Source: Halalkalibacter hemicellulosilyticusJCM 9152
GTDB lineage: Bacteria > Bacillota > Bacilli > Bacillales > Bacillaceae_D
Assembly: GCF_000513115.1 (NCBI RefSeq)
Contig: NZ_BAUU01000006.1
Location: 95,477-159,476, forward strand
Direction of reading: 5' to 3'
DNA length: 64,000 bases
Every line of letters starts with the position of its first letter. The first letter of the stretch is position 1. The position numbers and the translations under genes are program-made. The notes beneath the pieces are model-generated. The model did no database searches. It was given only the letters and a program-made list of their open reading frames with translations, and was not told the DNA's origin. Positions 50,648 to 58,817 of the stretch are shown piece by piece.

Positions 50648-51317
50648 TTCCCCATACCACCTTTAAATACCTTGGATTTTTCGGATCGATTTCGATTTTT
50701 TCTCGTATCTTTCGAATATGAACGGCGACCGTATTCTCGGCATTATAGCTCGGTTCGTTCCACACTCGTTCGTAAATGTCGTTAATCGAAAATACACGTC
50801 CCGCATTTCTCATTAATAATTCAACAATTTTAAATTCAATTGGTGTTAGTTTGACGACTTCTCCATGCGCTTTCACTTCCTTGGCCTCTGGATCGAGTGT
50901 TAATCCAGATAAATCAATCACTTTATTTGTTCCTTCATATGTACCAAGGGTGACATATCTCCTTAGTTGTGATTTTACTCGAGCGATTAATTCGAGGGGG
51001 TTAAAGGGCTTTGTCACATAATCATCAGCGCCAACTTGCAAGCCTAGGATTTTATCCGTATCTTCACCTTTTGCACTCAAGATAATAATAGGGATATTCT
51101 TCTGTTCTCTAATTTTAAATGTTGTTGCAATCCCATCAAGCCGTGGCATCATGACGTCTAGTACGATTAAGTGTATCGTGTGCTCATTTAATGTTTCTAA
51201 CGCTTCAATTCCGTCCTGAGCCTGAACGACCTTAATACCTTCGTTTTTTAAATAGATTTCAATAGCATTTCGAATTTCTTTGTCGTCATCAACGACTAAA
51301 ATGGTAAATGAATTCAT
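50625..51317 (-). CDS. OmpR/VanR-type response regulator
   Basis: About 230 residues. The receiver domain has DDD at 10-12, phosphoacceptor Asp54 in LDVMMP, and the conserved Lys in YVTKPFNPLEL. The C-terminal winged helix has LTPIEFKIVELLMRNAGRVFS, NTVAVHIRKIREKIE and GIGYKME. It is most like VanR-type regulators by eye. The start MNSFTILVVDDD is set by GGAGGAGG on the minus strand. It is first in an operon with the overlapping kinase gene. Confidence 0.93.
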   Translation of the reverse strand: MNSFTILVVDDDKEIRNAIEIYLKNEGIKVVQAQDGIEALETLNEHTIHLIVLDVMMPRLDGIATTFKIREQKNIPIIILSAKGEDTDKILGLQVGADDYVTKPFNPLELIARVKSQLRRYVTLGTYEGTNKVIDLSGLTLDPEAKEVKAHGEVVKLTPIEFKIVELLMRNAGRVFSINDIYERVWNEPSYNAENTVAVHIRKIREKIEIDPKNPRYLKVVWGIGYKMEK

Positions 51318-51589
51318 CGTTTTCCTCCTCCCGGCTATTTTTTCTGTCATTGCTTACTAATGAAGTGTCTTTATCGTAAACATCAAACCTTAATATTTAC
51401 TGCTGTTAAATCTTAAGATTTCCTTAATTTTATTGGCCTTAATTCTATGCTTGAAGTGACGAAAATCAATACATTGCGAAATGCCGCAAATGAGGACACT
51501 GTATTATAGCATTGTTTCCTCTACTCTAAGTAAATCATGATAGAAATGAAACGTATGTAAGTGGGAAATCTCTTCAAATCGAATTACTG

Positions 51590-51606
51590 TGTCAGATAAA
51601 CTGACA
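51590..51606. promoter_or_regulatory. TnrA/GlnR box upstream of amtB
   Basis: TGTCAGATAAACTGACA matches TGTNA-N7-TNACA exactly and is nearly fully palindromic. Its centre is about 49 bases before the transcription start predicted from the TATAAT at 51635, the spacing known for TnrA-activated promoters. Confidence 0.88.
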
Positions 51607-51609
51607 ACA

Positions 51610-51640
51610 TTGTAGAAGCGATATGTCAGGTACGTATAAT
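51610..51640 (+). promoter_or_regulatory. Promoter of the amtB operon
   Basis: TATAAT at 51635-51640 is a perfect -10. The best -35 (TTGTAG at 51610) is 19 bases away, so it is poor, which fits a promoter that needs an activator such as TnrA. Confidence 0.6.
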
Positions 51641-51708
51641 AAGAGTTAACAAATGATGTTAGCTTCTTTAACGCTGACTCGTTTTTAATTTTGAGAGGAG
51701 AGAATATC

Positions 51709-52977
51709 ATGCCAGAAATAGCACTTATGGATAATTTATGGATCATGATTTGTGCAGTTTTAGTTTTATTCATGCAAGGGGGCTTTATTTTACTAGAAGC
51801 AGGCTCGACTCGAATGAAAAATGCGGGTCACATCGCTGGTAAGACGATCTTTACAGTTGGGATCGCATCACTTGTTTATTGGGCAGTAGGTTGGGGCTTT
51901 GCCTACGGTGAAGGGAACTTATTCATTGGTTTATCTGATTTCTTCTATGGTGATTACTCAACAGCTGAGGAAGGGTTAGTTGGTTCAGTCGATTTCTTCT
52001 TCCAAATGATGTTTGCGGCGATCGCTTTAACGATTGCGTTTGGTGGGTTTGCTGAGCGTGCGAAATTATCTGTTTATATTATCTTTGCAGTTTTATTCTC
52101 AGCGTTCGTGTATCCGATCGTTTCACACTGGATTTGGGGAGATGGCTGGTTAGCAGAGCTTGGTAAGCAAGATTTTGCTGGTTCGACAGTTGTTCACTTA
52201 ACGGGTGCGATGGCAGCATTGGCAGCTACAATTCTATTGAAGCCGCGTCTTGGTAAATTTAACAAAGATGGATCTTCGAATGATTTAGCTGGGCACAACC
52301 AAGTATACACAGCATTAGGTGTCATGATTCTTTGGGTAGGTTGGTTTGGATTTAACGCAGGTAGTACGTTAGAAGTTGCCGATGCATTCTTCGGTTATGT
52401 AGCGCTTAATACACAGTTAGCAGCAGGTGCTGGTGCGGTTGCAGCGATGTTCATCGTATGGGCTGTATCTGGTAAGGCAGATGTACCTACAATGTTAAAT
52501 GGTGCATTAGCAGGCTTAGTTGCGATTACAGCATCGTGTGCGTTCGTTGCTCCTTGGGCAGCTGTTGTCATTGGTTTAATTGCAGGTCTAATCGTTTATG
52601 CAAGCATGAGATTCTTTGATAAAGCAAAAATTGACGATCCGATCTTTGCCTTATCTGTCCACGGTGTTGCAGGTATTTGGGGTACGATTTCAACAGGTTT
52701 CTTTGCTACTCAGGAGTTAGCTGATATGGTTGGTGGTCGCGCTGGTTTATTCTATGGTGGTGGCTTCACACAATTAGGCGTACAAATTGTCAGTGTTGTA
52801 GCTTGTGGTCTATTCGCATTCGTTGCTTCTTACATTCTACTTAAGGTTACTGGAGCGATTACGGGTGGATTACGCGTATCGGAAGAGGAAGAGATTGTCG
52901 GTCTTGACTTAAGTGAGCATGGTAGCTACGGTTACCCAGAAAATATGCCTGGTCAAGGTACGAACACAGGCGCGTAA
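51709..52977 (+). CDS. amtB: Ammonium transporter
   Basis: About 422 residues and eleven membrane segments, full length for the Amt family, which takes up ammonium at low concentration. The twin histidines are in STVVHLTGAMAALAAT and SVHGVAGIWGT; the ALNTQLAAGAGAVAAM and GFNAGST blocks are typical. GAGAGGAGAG sets the start at ATG 51709. In most Bacillus species the second gene of this operon is glnK (PII). Here the next gene, overlapping by one base, encodes a DUF294 nucleotidyltransferase-like protein, and no PII gene is seen. Confidence 0.96.
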   Translation: MPEIALMDNLWIMICAVLVLFMQGGFILLEAGSTRMKNAGHIAGKTIFTVGIASLVYWAVGWGFAYGEGNLFIGLSDFFYGDYSTAEEGLVGSVDFFFQMMFAAIALTIAFGGFAERAKLSVYIIFAVLFSAFVYPIVSHWIWGDGWLAELGKQDFAGSTVVHLTGAMAALAATILLKPRLGKFNKDGSSNDLAGHNQVYTALGVMILWVGWFGFNAGSTLEVADAFFGYVALNTQLAAGAGAVAAMFIVWAVSGKADVPTMLNGALAGLVAITASCAFVAPWAAVVIGLIAGLIVYASMRFFDKAKIDDPIFALSVHGVAGIWGTISTGFFATQELADMVGGRAGLFYGGGFTQLGVQIVSVVACGLFAFVASYILLKVTGAITGGLRVSEEEEIVGLDLSEHGSYGYPENMPGQGTNTGA

Positions 52978-53984
52978 TGATGAATGAGATGTCTGAGGGT
53001 TTACAACGTGAATGGGATCAGCATTTGAAAGAGCTTCTTGATGAACGAATGAAGGTTATCCATGATCACACACATACCTCAGCTTCTTTACAACGAAGTC
53101 ATGATTTGATTATGAAAAAAGCGGTCTGTCTCGCTCTTAAAAGGACAGAAGGTGAGTGGGGAGAGAGTCCCACTCACTTTACGTTCTTTCTTATGGGCAG
53201 TGGAGCAAGGCTAGAACAAGCCTTTTGGAGTGATCAGGATCATGGCATCATTTATGAAGGAGAGAGTGAGTGGCATCGAGATTATTTTGTCCGGCTAGGC
53301 CGAAACATCGTTGATGCGCTTAGTCAAGTAGGGTATGAGCCGTGTGATGGCCATGTGATGGCCTCAAATAGAAAATGGTGTATGTCGCTTGATGAATGGA
53401 AGATTCAATTGAATGGTTGGCTGAAGGAGAATAAATGGGAATCACTCAGGTATACGCTTACCTTCTTTGACTCCCGTGTATTAATCGGTGAAGAGAAGTT
53501 GTTACATGCATTGAAGAGTTATCTTTTTTCTTATGTTGAAGAGCACCCATTTCTGTTAAAACGATTTACGGAAAATACGGGGCGACTTCGTAAAGGAACT
53601 GGATTATTCAATCAATTGCTAGTCGAAACGAAAGGGAAGCATCAAGGGATGTTTGACTTAAAGCAAATTGTCCTTTTCCCTTATGTGAATGGAATGCGAT
53701 TACTTGCTTTGAAGCATCAGATTTATGAACCTTCGACTCTTGAACGGTTTGAGCAGTTGCCCCAAATTCATCAAGCGATTAAGAATAAGCAGAAATCGTA
53801 TGAAAGGCTACTAGAAAAAAGAATCGAGTGGACAAAACATGTGAAGGAATATGATCGTGTGCATCATGTATCTTTGAAGGATATACGTGCAGAGGATCAA
53901 AAGCTATTGAAGAAATGGGTTAAAGAAGGTCACCAATTGTATCGAGAAATCGAAAGGGCATTTAAAGAGGGTGAATGGACATGA
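52977..53984 (+). CDS. DUF294-type putative nucleotidyltransferase
   Basis: A 335-residue protein. GSGARLEQAFWSDQDHGIIY (near residue 73) is the GSxxR ... D-x-D motif of the DUF294/GlnD-like nucleotidyltransferase fold. The C-terminal helical half (LRKGTGLFNQLLVETKGKHQGMFDLKQIVLFPYVNGMRLLALKH) fits the DUF294_C substrate-binding region. The CBS domains common in longer relatives are absent. The substrate is unknown; kinship to GlnD suggests nucleotidyl transfer to a protein (inference). Its ATG overlaps the amtB stop (TAATG), so it is coupled to the transporter. Confidence 0.85.
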   Translation: MMNEMSEGLQREWDQHLKELLDERMKVIHDHTHTSASLQRSHDLIMKKAVCLALKRTEGEWGESPTHFTFFLMGSGARLEQAFWSDQDHGIIYEGESEWHRDYFVRLGRNIVDALSQVGYEPCDGHVMASNRKWCMSLDEWKIQLNGWLKENKWESLRYTLTFFDSRVLIGEEKLLHALKSYLFSYVEEHPFLLKRFTENTGRLRKGTGLFNQLLVETKGKHQGMFDLKQIVLFPYVNGMRLLALKHQIYEPSTLERFEQLPQIHQAIKNKQKSYERLLEKRIEWTKHVKEYDRVHHVSLKDIRAEDQKLLKKWVKEGHQLYREIERAFKEGEWT

Positions 53985-54718
53985 TGAACAACATGGTTCA
54001 ACTAGTGAAGCAACTATCTGGCAAATTAAGTCCAAGCGTGTATACGTCCTTGCAGCAGCAATCCGCTGCTGCAAGGCATTCACAATTACGACAAATACAG
54101 CGAGAGTTGAAAAAAGACGATGTGTTAGAGCGCCCTCTTTCTGAACTGCCATTTGTCATCTTTGATTTTGAGACGAGTGGCTTTTCGCCTGATAAAGGAG
54201 ACAGTATCTTATCAATTGGTGCTGTTAAAATGAAGGGGGATGAAATCCTTGAGAAGGAAACATTCTACTCAACGGTGTATAGTGAAAATCCTCCGGAAGA
54301 TGTCCTTCGATTAACAGGGTTAACGAAAGAGGAGTTGAACGATTCGAAACCGTTGTCTCATGTGTTGCCTACATTTTATGAATATATAGGCAAATCGACA
54401 TTGGTTGCTCACCACGCTAGTCATGAAAAGCGTTTTATGTCGCACGCTACTTGGCAATTGTTACGTACGACCTTTGTCCATCGAATTTTGGATACATCTT
54501 TTTTAACGAAGGTCGTCCATCCTTCGTTAAAGCTGGTGACATTAGATGAATGTTGTCGTCATTATCAAATTCCAATTCACGTACGCCACCATGCAATGGA
54601 AGATGCACTTGTCACTGCGAAGCTATGGCAAAAGAATATACGGTTTGCGAAAGAGCTAGGGTATGAAACGTTGCAGGAAATATATACGTATTTAGCTCGC
54701 CAACACCGATCAACATGA
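53981..54718 (+). CDS. DnaQ-fold 3'-5' exonuclease (DEDDh)
   Basis: About 245 residues. An N-terminal extension of some 55 residues precedes the exonuclease fold. The acidic residues are in VIFDFETSGFSPDKGDSILSIGAVK (Asp, Glu), VAHHASHEKRF and the HHAMEDALVTAKLW motif (His, Asp), so all catalytic positions are present. It is related to DNA polymerase III epsilon but lacks the polymerase context. I use ATG 53981, which overlaps the previous stop (ATGA) and is well spaced from AAAGAGG; ATG 53975 is in frame. Confidence 0.9.
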   Translation: MMNNMVQLVKQLSGKLSPSVYTSLQQQSAAARHSQLRQIQRELKKDDVLERPLSELPFVIFDFETSGFSPDKGDSILSIGAVKMKGDEILEKETFYSTVYSENPPEDVLRLTGLTKEELNDSKPLSHVLPTFYEYIGKSTLVAHHASHEKRFMSHATWQLLRTTFVHRILDTSFLTKVVHPSLKLVTLDECCRHYQIPIHVRHHAMEDALVTAKLWQKNIRFAKELGYETLQEIYTYLARQHRST

Positions 54719-54747
54719 TTGGATGAATGACAGGAGGAGGGGGCGGA

Positions 54748-55005
54748 GTGAAGTCAGAAATTCCACGCAAGCAAGCATGTTTACCCATCCGAGTTGTGAT
54801 GGATATGACCAACTTAACTGCCCGACAAATTCGGTATTACGAAGAGCAAGGGTTGGTTAAGCCGGTACGAAATGATGGGAACCAGCGGATGTTTTCGTTA
54901 GAGGACATCGAGAAGCTCTTGGAAGTAAAAGCTTTAATTAAACAAGGGGTGAATGTTGCCGGTATTAAGGCGATCTTTGCATCAAGGGGTCAGGAACATG
55001 CCTGA
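54748..55005 (+). CDS. Short GlnR-like MerR-family regulator without C-terminal sensory tail
   Basis: 85 residues starting at GTG 54748 after AGGAGGAGG. The winged helix VVMDMTNLTARQIRYYEEQGLVKPVRNDGNQRMFSLEDIEKLLEVKALIKQGVNVAGIKAIF is very close to the DNA-binding half of GlnR (LTARQIRYYE, EGNRRLFS and QGVNMAGIK-like blocks). GlnR is about 135 residues; here the protein stops right after that domain, and no further homologous frame follows, so this is not a simple frameshift. The GlnR/TnrA C-terminus is known to sense feedback-inhibited glutamine synthetase, so this form may bind the same boxes without that control (inference). It is the last gene of the amtB operon. Confidence 0.8.
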   Translation: MKSEIPRKQACLPIRVVMDMTNLTARQIRYYEEQGLVKPVRNDGNQRMFSLEDIEKLLEVKALIKQGVNVAGIKAIFASRGQEHA

Positions 55006-55081
55006 TCCTTATTTGTGTTTTATAGCTTTAAAGAGTTGTGTTATTCTATGAAGAGAATTGAGTGAAAGAGAGGACCTTCCT

Positions 55082-55369
55082 ATGAATGTATCAGCTAAGA
55101 AGATTGTAGAACAATTAGAGCAGGAATTAGCACTTCTGAAACGAGCAACGGAACATGGACAAGCCAATATTGTAAAGGAGAAAGCGATAGTGATTGAAAC
55201 TTATTGTCGGCTGTTAAAGGGGACGGATGCTGATTCTGCGCGTCCTATGCAACCATTGCCTCCTCTCCAATCGCAGCCGTCTATCGCACAAACGCATGTC
55301 GCGTCTCCTGCTTCATCAATGGAATCTTCTTCTTCTACGTCTCCTAAATCCAATTTACTTGATTTTTAG
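55082..55369 (+). CDS. ywdI: YwdI-family (DUF5327) protein
   Basis: About 95 residues. The N-terminal helix VSAKKIVEQLEQELALLKRATEHGQANIVKEKAIVIETYCRLL matches the YwdI group; the C-terminal 45 residues are Ser/Pro-rich and of low complexity. Function is unknown. AGAGGA sets the start at ATG 55082. It keeps part of the ung-ywdI-ywdK-gerQ neighbourhood of B. subtilis. Its end overlaps the convergent acetyltransferase gene by four bases. Confidence 0.75.
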   Translation: MNVSAKKIVEQLEQELALLKRATEHGQANIVKEKAIVIETYCRLLKGTDADSARPMQPLPPLQSQPSIAQTHVASPASSMESSSSTSPKSNLLDF

Positions 55370-55986
55370 AGCTGGTCATTTTTCCATTCAACCAGTACAG
55401 CGTAATGCCGTGATTCCTCGTCATCAATGTAGTTTGGTAGAGCTTTAAGGGGAGTCAAACCTTGTTTTATCATAAAGGTAAGCACTAAATCTTTGACTTC
55501 CCCTGCTTGGACGGCTTGTATATAGGCTTGTACGTCGAGTTCGTTGGCATACTGGTGGTAATTTGGAATACGGCACCCGGCTAAAAATCGTTTGTACCCA
55601 TTTTGACGCACAAGCTCTTTTCTTGCTTCGTACAATGCCGTAGCTATCCCTTTACTGCGATAACTAGGGCGTACGCATAAATCAATACCATAGAGACTAT
55701 CACCGTTAGGGTCAAAGCTATTTGTAATGTCTCCTTGATCGGCTACTTCTTCCCACGTATGAGGCTTTCCTGTGTAATGAATTAATGTTGATGTCGCTGA
55801 TCCGACAATGACCCCATCGATTTCAGCTAGGATAGCTCCTTCTGCAAAGGTGTTTATGTGTGCGGTGATTTGTTCCTTTGACCACCATAGTTCTTCAGGG
55901 AATGGCGGAGGAAAGGCTTCCTTCTGAATAGTAAGTAAAGCTTCGAAATCATCTAATGTATACATACGTGTCTTAATGTTAGACAT
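55366..55986 (-). CDS. GNAT-family N-acetyltransferase
   Basis: About 206 residues. The acetyl-CoA loop is RPSYRSKGIATALYEARKELV, after YGIDLCV. The N-terminus IKTRMYTLDDFEALLTIQKEAFPPPFPEELWW and the extended C-terminal half are those of the larger GNAT proteins; the substrate is unknown. AAGGAGCG on the minus strand sets the start at ATG 55986 (MSNIKTRMYTL). Confidence 0.88.
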   Translation of the reverse strand: MSNIKTRMYTLDDFEALLTIQKEAFPPPFPEELWWSKEQITAHINTFAEGAILAEIDGVIVGSATSTLIHYTGKPHTWEEVADQGDITNSFDPNGDSLYGIDLCVRPSYRSKGIATALYEARKELVRQNGYKRFLAGCRIPNYHQYANELDVQAYIQAVQAGEVKDLVLTFMIKQGLTPLKALPNYIDDEESRHYAVLVEWKNDQL

Positions 55987-56128
55987 TTGCTCGCTCCTTA
56001 TTTGATAGTAGTTAAGATGATTATAACGGGAGAAGGCCATCTGAGTCTATTAGAGCAACTGGATGTAGCAATCATATTTATGCTGTTTATTCATAAAAGT
56101 GTCATATTGTGAAGGGGGTTCATTAGGG

Positions 56129-56806
56129 ATGAATATTCTAATTGTTGAAGATGACCATTATCTTTTGGAAGAATTAAAAGAAGTATTAAGTCATTGGTCT
56201 TTACATGTGTCTAGTCCTGTTGATTTCGAACAGGTCATGAATGCATTTATAAAAGAAAAACCTCAACTGGTCATATTAGATATACAACTTCCTAAATATG
56301 ATGGATTTCATTGGTGCAGGGAAATTCGTGCGGTTTCAAAAGTACCGATTATTTTTCTATCTTCAAGGGATCATCCGATGGATATGGTCATGGCGATGAA
56401 TATGGGAGCAGATGATTATATCCAAAAGCCATTTAACATGGACGTTTTATTAGCCAAGATTCAAGCTATTCTCCGGAGAGCATATGCTTATGAAGAAGGA
56501 GAAAATGATGTGCTTGAATGGAATGAAGCCTTAATTGACTTAAAGCGAGGTGTCATTAGGAAAGATGGGGAAGAAGTAGATTTAACTAAGAATGAGTTTT
56601 TTATCCTTACTACACTTGTGAAAGCGAATCATCAAATTATTTCTAGACATGAATTAATGAGAATGCTATGGGAGGATGATCAGTTTATTAATGACAATAC
56701 TCTCACAGCTAATATGGCTCGTTTAAGGAGTAAATTGTCTATTTTAGGCATTTCTGAAGCGGTTGTGACAAAAAAAGGGCTAGGTTATATGGCTATCACG
56801 TTATAG
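56129..56806 (+). CDS. yxdJ: Response regulator of a Bce/Yxd-type peptide-sensing module
   Basis: About 225 residues. Phosphoacceptor Asp51 is in VILDIQLPKYDGF, the Lys in IQKPFNMDVLL, and the winged helix includes LTKNEFFILTTLVKANHQIISRHELM and MARLRSKLSILG. The gene order regulator-kinase-ATPase-permease-YxeA-like protein is that of B. subtilis yxdJKLM-yxeA, so it probably activates the downstream transporter genes in response to cationic peptides. ATG 56129 is ten bases after GAAGGGGG. It ends eight bases before the kinase gene. Confidence 0.88.
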   Translation: MNILIVEDDHYLLEELKEVLSHWSLHVSSPVDFEQVMNAFIKEKPQLVILDIQLPKYDGFHWCREIRAVSKVPIIFLSSRDHPMDMVMAMNMGADDYIQKPFNMDVLLAKIQAILRRAYAYEEGENDVLEWNEALIDLKRGVIRKDGEEVDLTKNEFFILTTLVKANHQIISRHELMRMLWEDDQFINDNTLTANMARLRSKLSILGISEAVVTKKGLGYMAITL

Positions 56807-56814
56807 GAGGAAGT

Positions 56815-57852
56815 ATGCTTTTTCGCTATCTTGTTTACAAAAAAAGCTGGATTTTTTTCTTTGTTATTCTAGGGGGGATGACGAATCTACTCCTCCTATT
56901 CGATCAGGGGATCACGGTAAGTATAACCTCTATCGTATATTTAAATCTTATCACTTTTGTTTCCTTCTGCCTTTTTTTTATTTGGCGATTCAAAAGGGAG
57001 ACAGATTATTTTAGCAAATTAAGAAAACTAATAGATGAAATTGATACAGATTGGATCGAGTCTTTGCCAGAGCATATTTATAGATTTCCAGATCAAATGG
57101 TGTATGAGCTTTTATGCGAAGTAGATCGTTTTTACAGAAGGAAATTTACTGATTTGAGACAAAGCTATTTGCTAGAAAATGATTACTTATCCTCGTGGAT
57201 TCATGAGGTCAAAGCTCCTCTTACAGTGATGAAAATGACCATTGACGCACATAGAAGCAATGAATTAGCTCAGAAGATTGAGACGAATTGGTTACGGATG
57301 CACCTACTTATTGATAGGCAATTGTATATTTCTAGGCTTCCTACGTTGGAATCTGATTATGTCGTGGAATTTGTCTTGATTGAGTCACTTTTAAAGGAAG
57401 AAGTACGTGATTTAGCTTCTTGGTGTATGGAAAAGGATATCGGTGTTGAAGTGAAAGCAGAGGGAGAACAGCGAGTATTGACTGATAGGAAGTGGTGTCG
57501 ATTCATTATAAGGCAGCTGTTAACCAATGCGATAAAATATAGTCAAAATGGAGGGGATATCGTTATTACAATAGGTGAAAGCGATACGGGAAGGGTTTTC
57601 GTAACGATTAAAGATGAAGGCCGTGGTATACAGGTACATGATCTTCCTCGGATTTTTGACAAGGGATTTACCGGAGAAAATGGAAGAGTACAAAATGCTG
57701 CAACTGGTCTAGGGTTGTATTTAGCTCGAACTGTAGCGAACAAGTTGAACATAACACTTAAGGTAGCTTCAATATACGGTAAAGGAACGGCGGTGGACAT
57801 CCTTTTCTTAAAAGAAAATGAAATGGAATCGATTAGACGAAATCGACTATAA
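56815..57852 (+). CDS. yxdK: Intramembrane-sensing histidine kinase of the Bce/Yxd type
   Basis: 345 residues. Two membrane segments (about 12-30 and 36-57) with almost no outer loop, the mark of this kinase group, which detects peptides through its partner ABC transporter. The His box is SWIHEVKAPLTVMKM, the N box RQLLTNAIKYS, and the G boxes are DEGRGI and ATGLGLYLARTVANKL. AGGAGGAAG precedes the ATG. A terminator after the gene separates the regulator pair from the transporter genes. Confidence 0.9.
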   Translation: MLFRYLVYKKSWIFFFVILGGMTNLLLLFDQGITVSITSIVYLNLITFVSFCLFFIWRFKRETDYFSKLRKLIDEIDTDWIESLPEHIYRFPDQMVYELLCEVDRFYRRKFTDLRQSYLLENDYLSSWIHEVKAPLTVMKMTIDAHRSNELAQKIETNWLRMHLLIDRQLYISRLPTLESDYVVEFVLIESLLKEEVRDLASWCMEKDIGVEVKAEGEQRVLTDRKWCRFIIRQLLTNAIKYSQNGGDIVITIGESDTGRVFVTIKDEGRGIQVHDLPRIFDKGFTGENGRVQNAATGLGLYLARTVANKLNITLKVASIYGKGTAVDILFLKENEMESIRRNRL

Positions 57853-57854
57853 GA

Positions 57855-57893
57855 AAAAACAGTAGAAGGAGTCGTTACTTCTACTGTTTTTTT
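57855..57893 (+). terminator. Terminator between kinase and transporter genes
   Basis: AAAAACAGTAGAAG pairs perfectly with CTTCTACTGTTTTT (57878-57891), with a T run as the 3' tail. Confidence 0.9.
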
Positions 57894-57932
57894 GTATAAG
57901 GTTGTTTAATCGAATTAGAGTAGCGGTGAATG

Positions 57933-57968
57933 TGACAAAAATATCACTTTAGTCTAGTGAAATGTCAC
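57933..57968. promoter_or_regulatory. Probable YxdJ/BceR-type operator
   Basis: TGACAAAAATATCA (57933-57946) is close to the TNACA-N4-TGTNA form bound by BceR-like regulators (one mismatch). A second inverted repeat, GTGAAATGTCAC, lies at 57957-57968. Both sit about 40-70 bases before the TATAAT at 58002 and ahead of the ATPase gene. Confidence 0.55.
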
Positions 57969-58037
57969 CTAAAGCTTGCGATTTATTAAACGTAAGAAGT
58001 TTATAATTGTCAACATAAAGATGAAATGGGGGATTAC

Positions 58038-58817
58038 ATGAATCAATCAACGATGCCAAAGACGGTTCTAAATGCACAGGATGTGTATAAGTCGTATGGA
58101 TCTAAAGGGAGCGCTCAGCAAGTGCTACAGGGAGTAAATCTTCGTGTGGCAAAAGGAGAATTCGTCGGGATTATGGGTCCGTCTGGATCTGGCAAGACAA
58201 CGTTACTGAATGTATTAGCGACCATTGATCGCGCGACAGATGGCGTTATTTTGATCAATGATGACGATATTTCTAAGCTGAAGGATAAACAGCTTGCAAA
58301 TATTCGACGCAAACACCTTGGGTTTATCTTTCAAGATTATAACTTACTCGATACGTTAACAGTAAAGGAAAACATTCTATTACCTGTTTCGTTAAGTCCT
58401 ATAAGTGCGAGTGAGGCACAAAGAGAATTTAATGACATCGCTACTATATTAGGAATAACAAATGTAGCGAATAAGTATCCTTCGGAGATTTCTGGGGGAC
58501 AGAAGCAACGTACATCTGCAGCACGTGCATTAATTCATAAACCTTCGATCGTCTTTGCTGATGAACCTACTGGTGCATTGGATTCAAAAACGGCCGCAGC
58601 GCTGCTAGAGAATTTGAATGATATCAATGAAAAGCGTGATGTATCCATTGTTATGGTGACACATGATCCAGTCGCATCAAGTTATTGTAGTCGGGTTGTT
58701 TTCTTAAAGGACGGCAGAGTATTCTCTGAGTTATATCGAGGAAACAAGACAAGAGTAGGGTTTTTTAAAGAAATTATGGATGTGCAAGCTGTGCTTGGAG
58801 GAGGAAGTCCAGAATGA
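58038..58817 (+). CDS. yxdL: ABC transporter ATP-binding protein of the Bce/Yxd type
   Basis: About 259 residues. Walker [23 protein letters not shown] loop [18 protein letters not shown], signature [15 protein letters not shown], Walker [13 protein letters not shown] and switch MVTHDP are all complete. ATPases of this group power FtsX-type permeases that free the cell envelope of peptide antibiotics. I place the start at ATG 58038 after GGGGGAT. Its stop overlaps the permease start by four bases. Confidence 0.92.
   Translation: MNQSTMPKTVLNAQDVYKSYGSKGSAQQVLQGVNLRVAKGEFVGIMGPSGSGKTTLLNVLATIDRATDGVILINDDDISKLKDKQLANIRRKHLGFIFQDYNLLDTLTVKENILLPVSLSPISASEAQREFNDIATILGITNVANKYPSEISGGQKQRTSAARALIHKPSIVFADEPTGALDSKTAAALLENLNDINEKRDVSIVMVTHDPVASSYCSRVVFLKDGRVFSELYRGNKTRVGFFKEIMDVQAVLGGGSPE

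Noticed and set aside
53981..54718. DNA polymerase III epsilon subunit proper
   Set aside because: The fold is DnaQ-like, but Bacillaceae carry the proofreading exonuclease within PolC, and the operon context (amtB, DUF294) points to another role.
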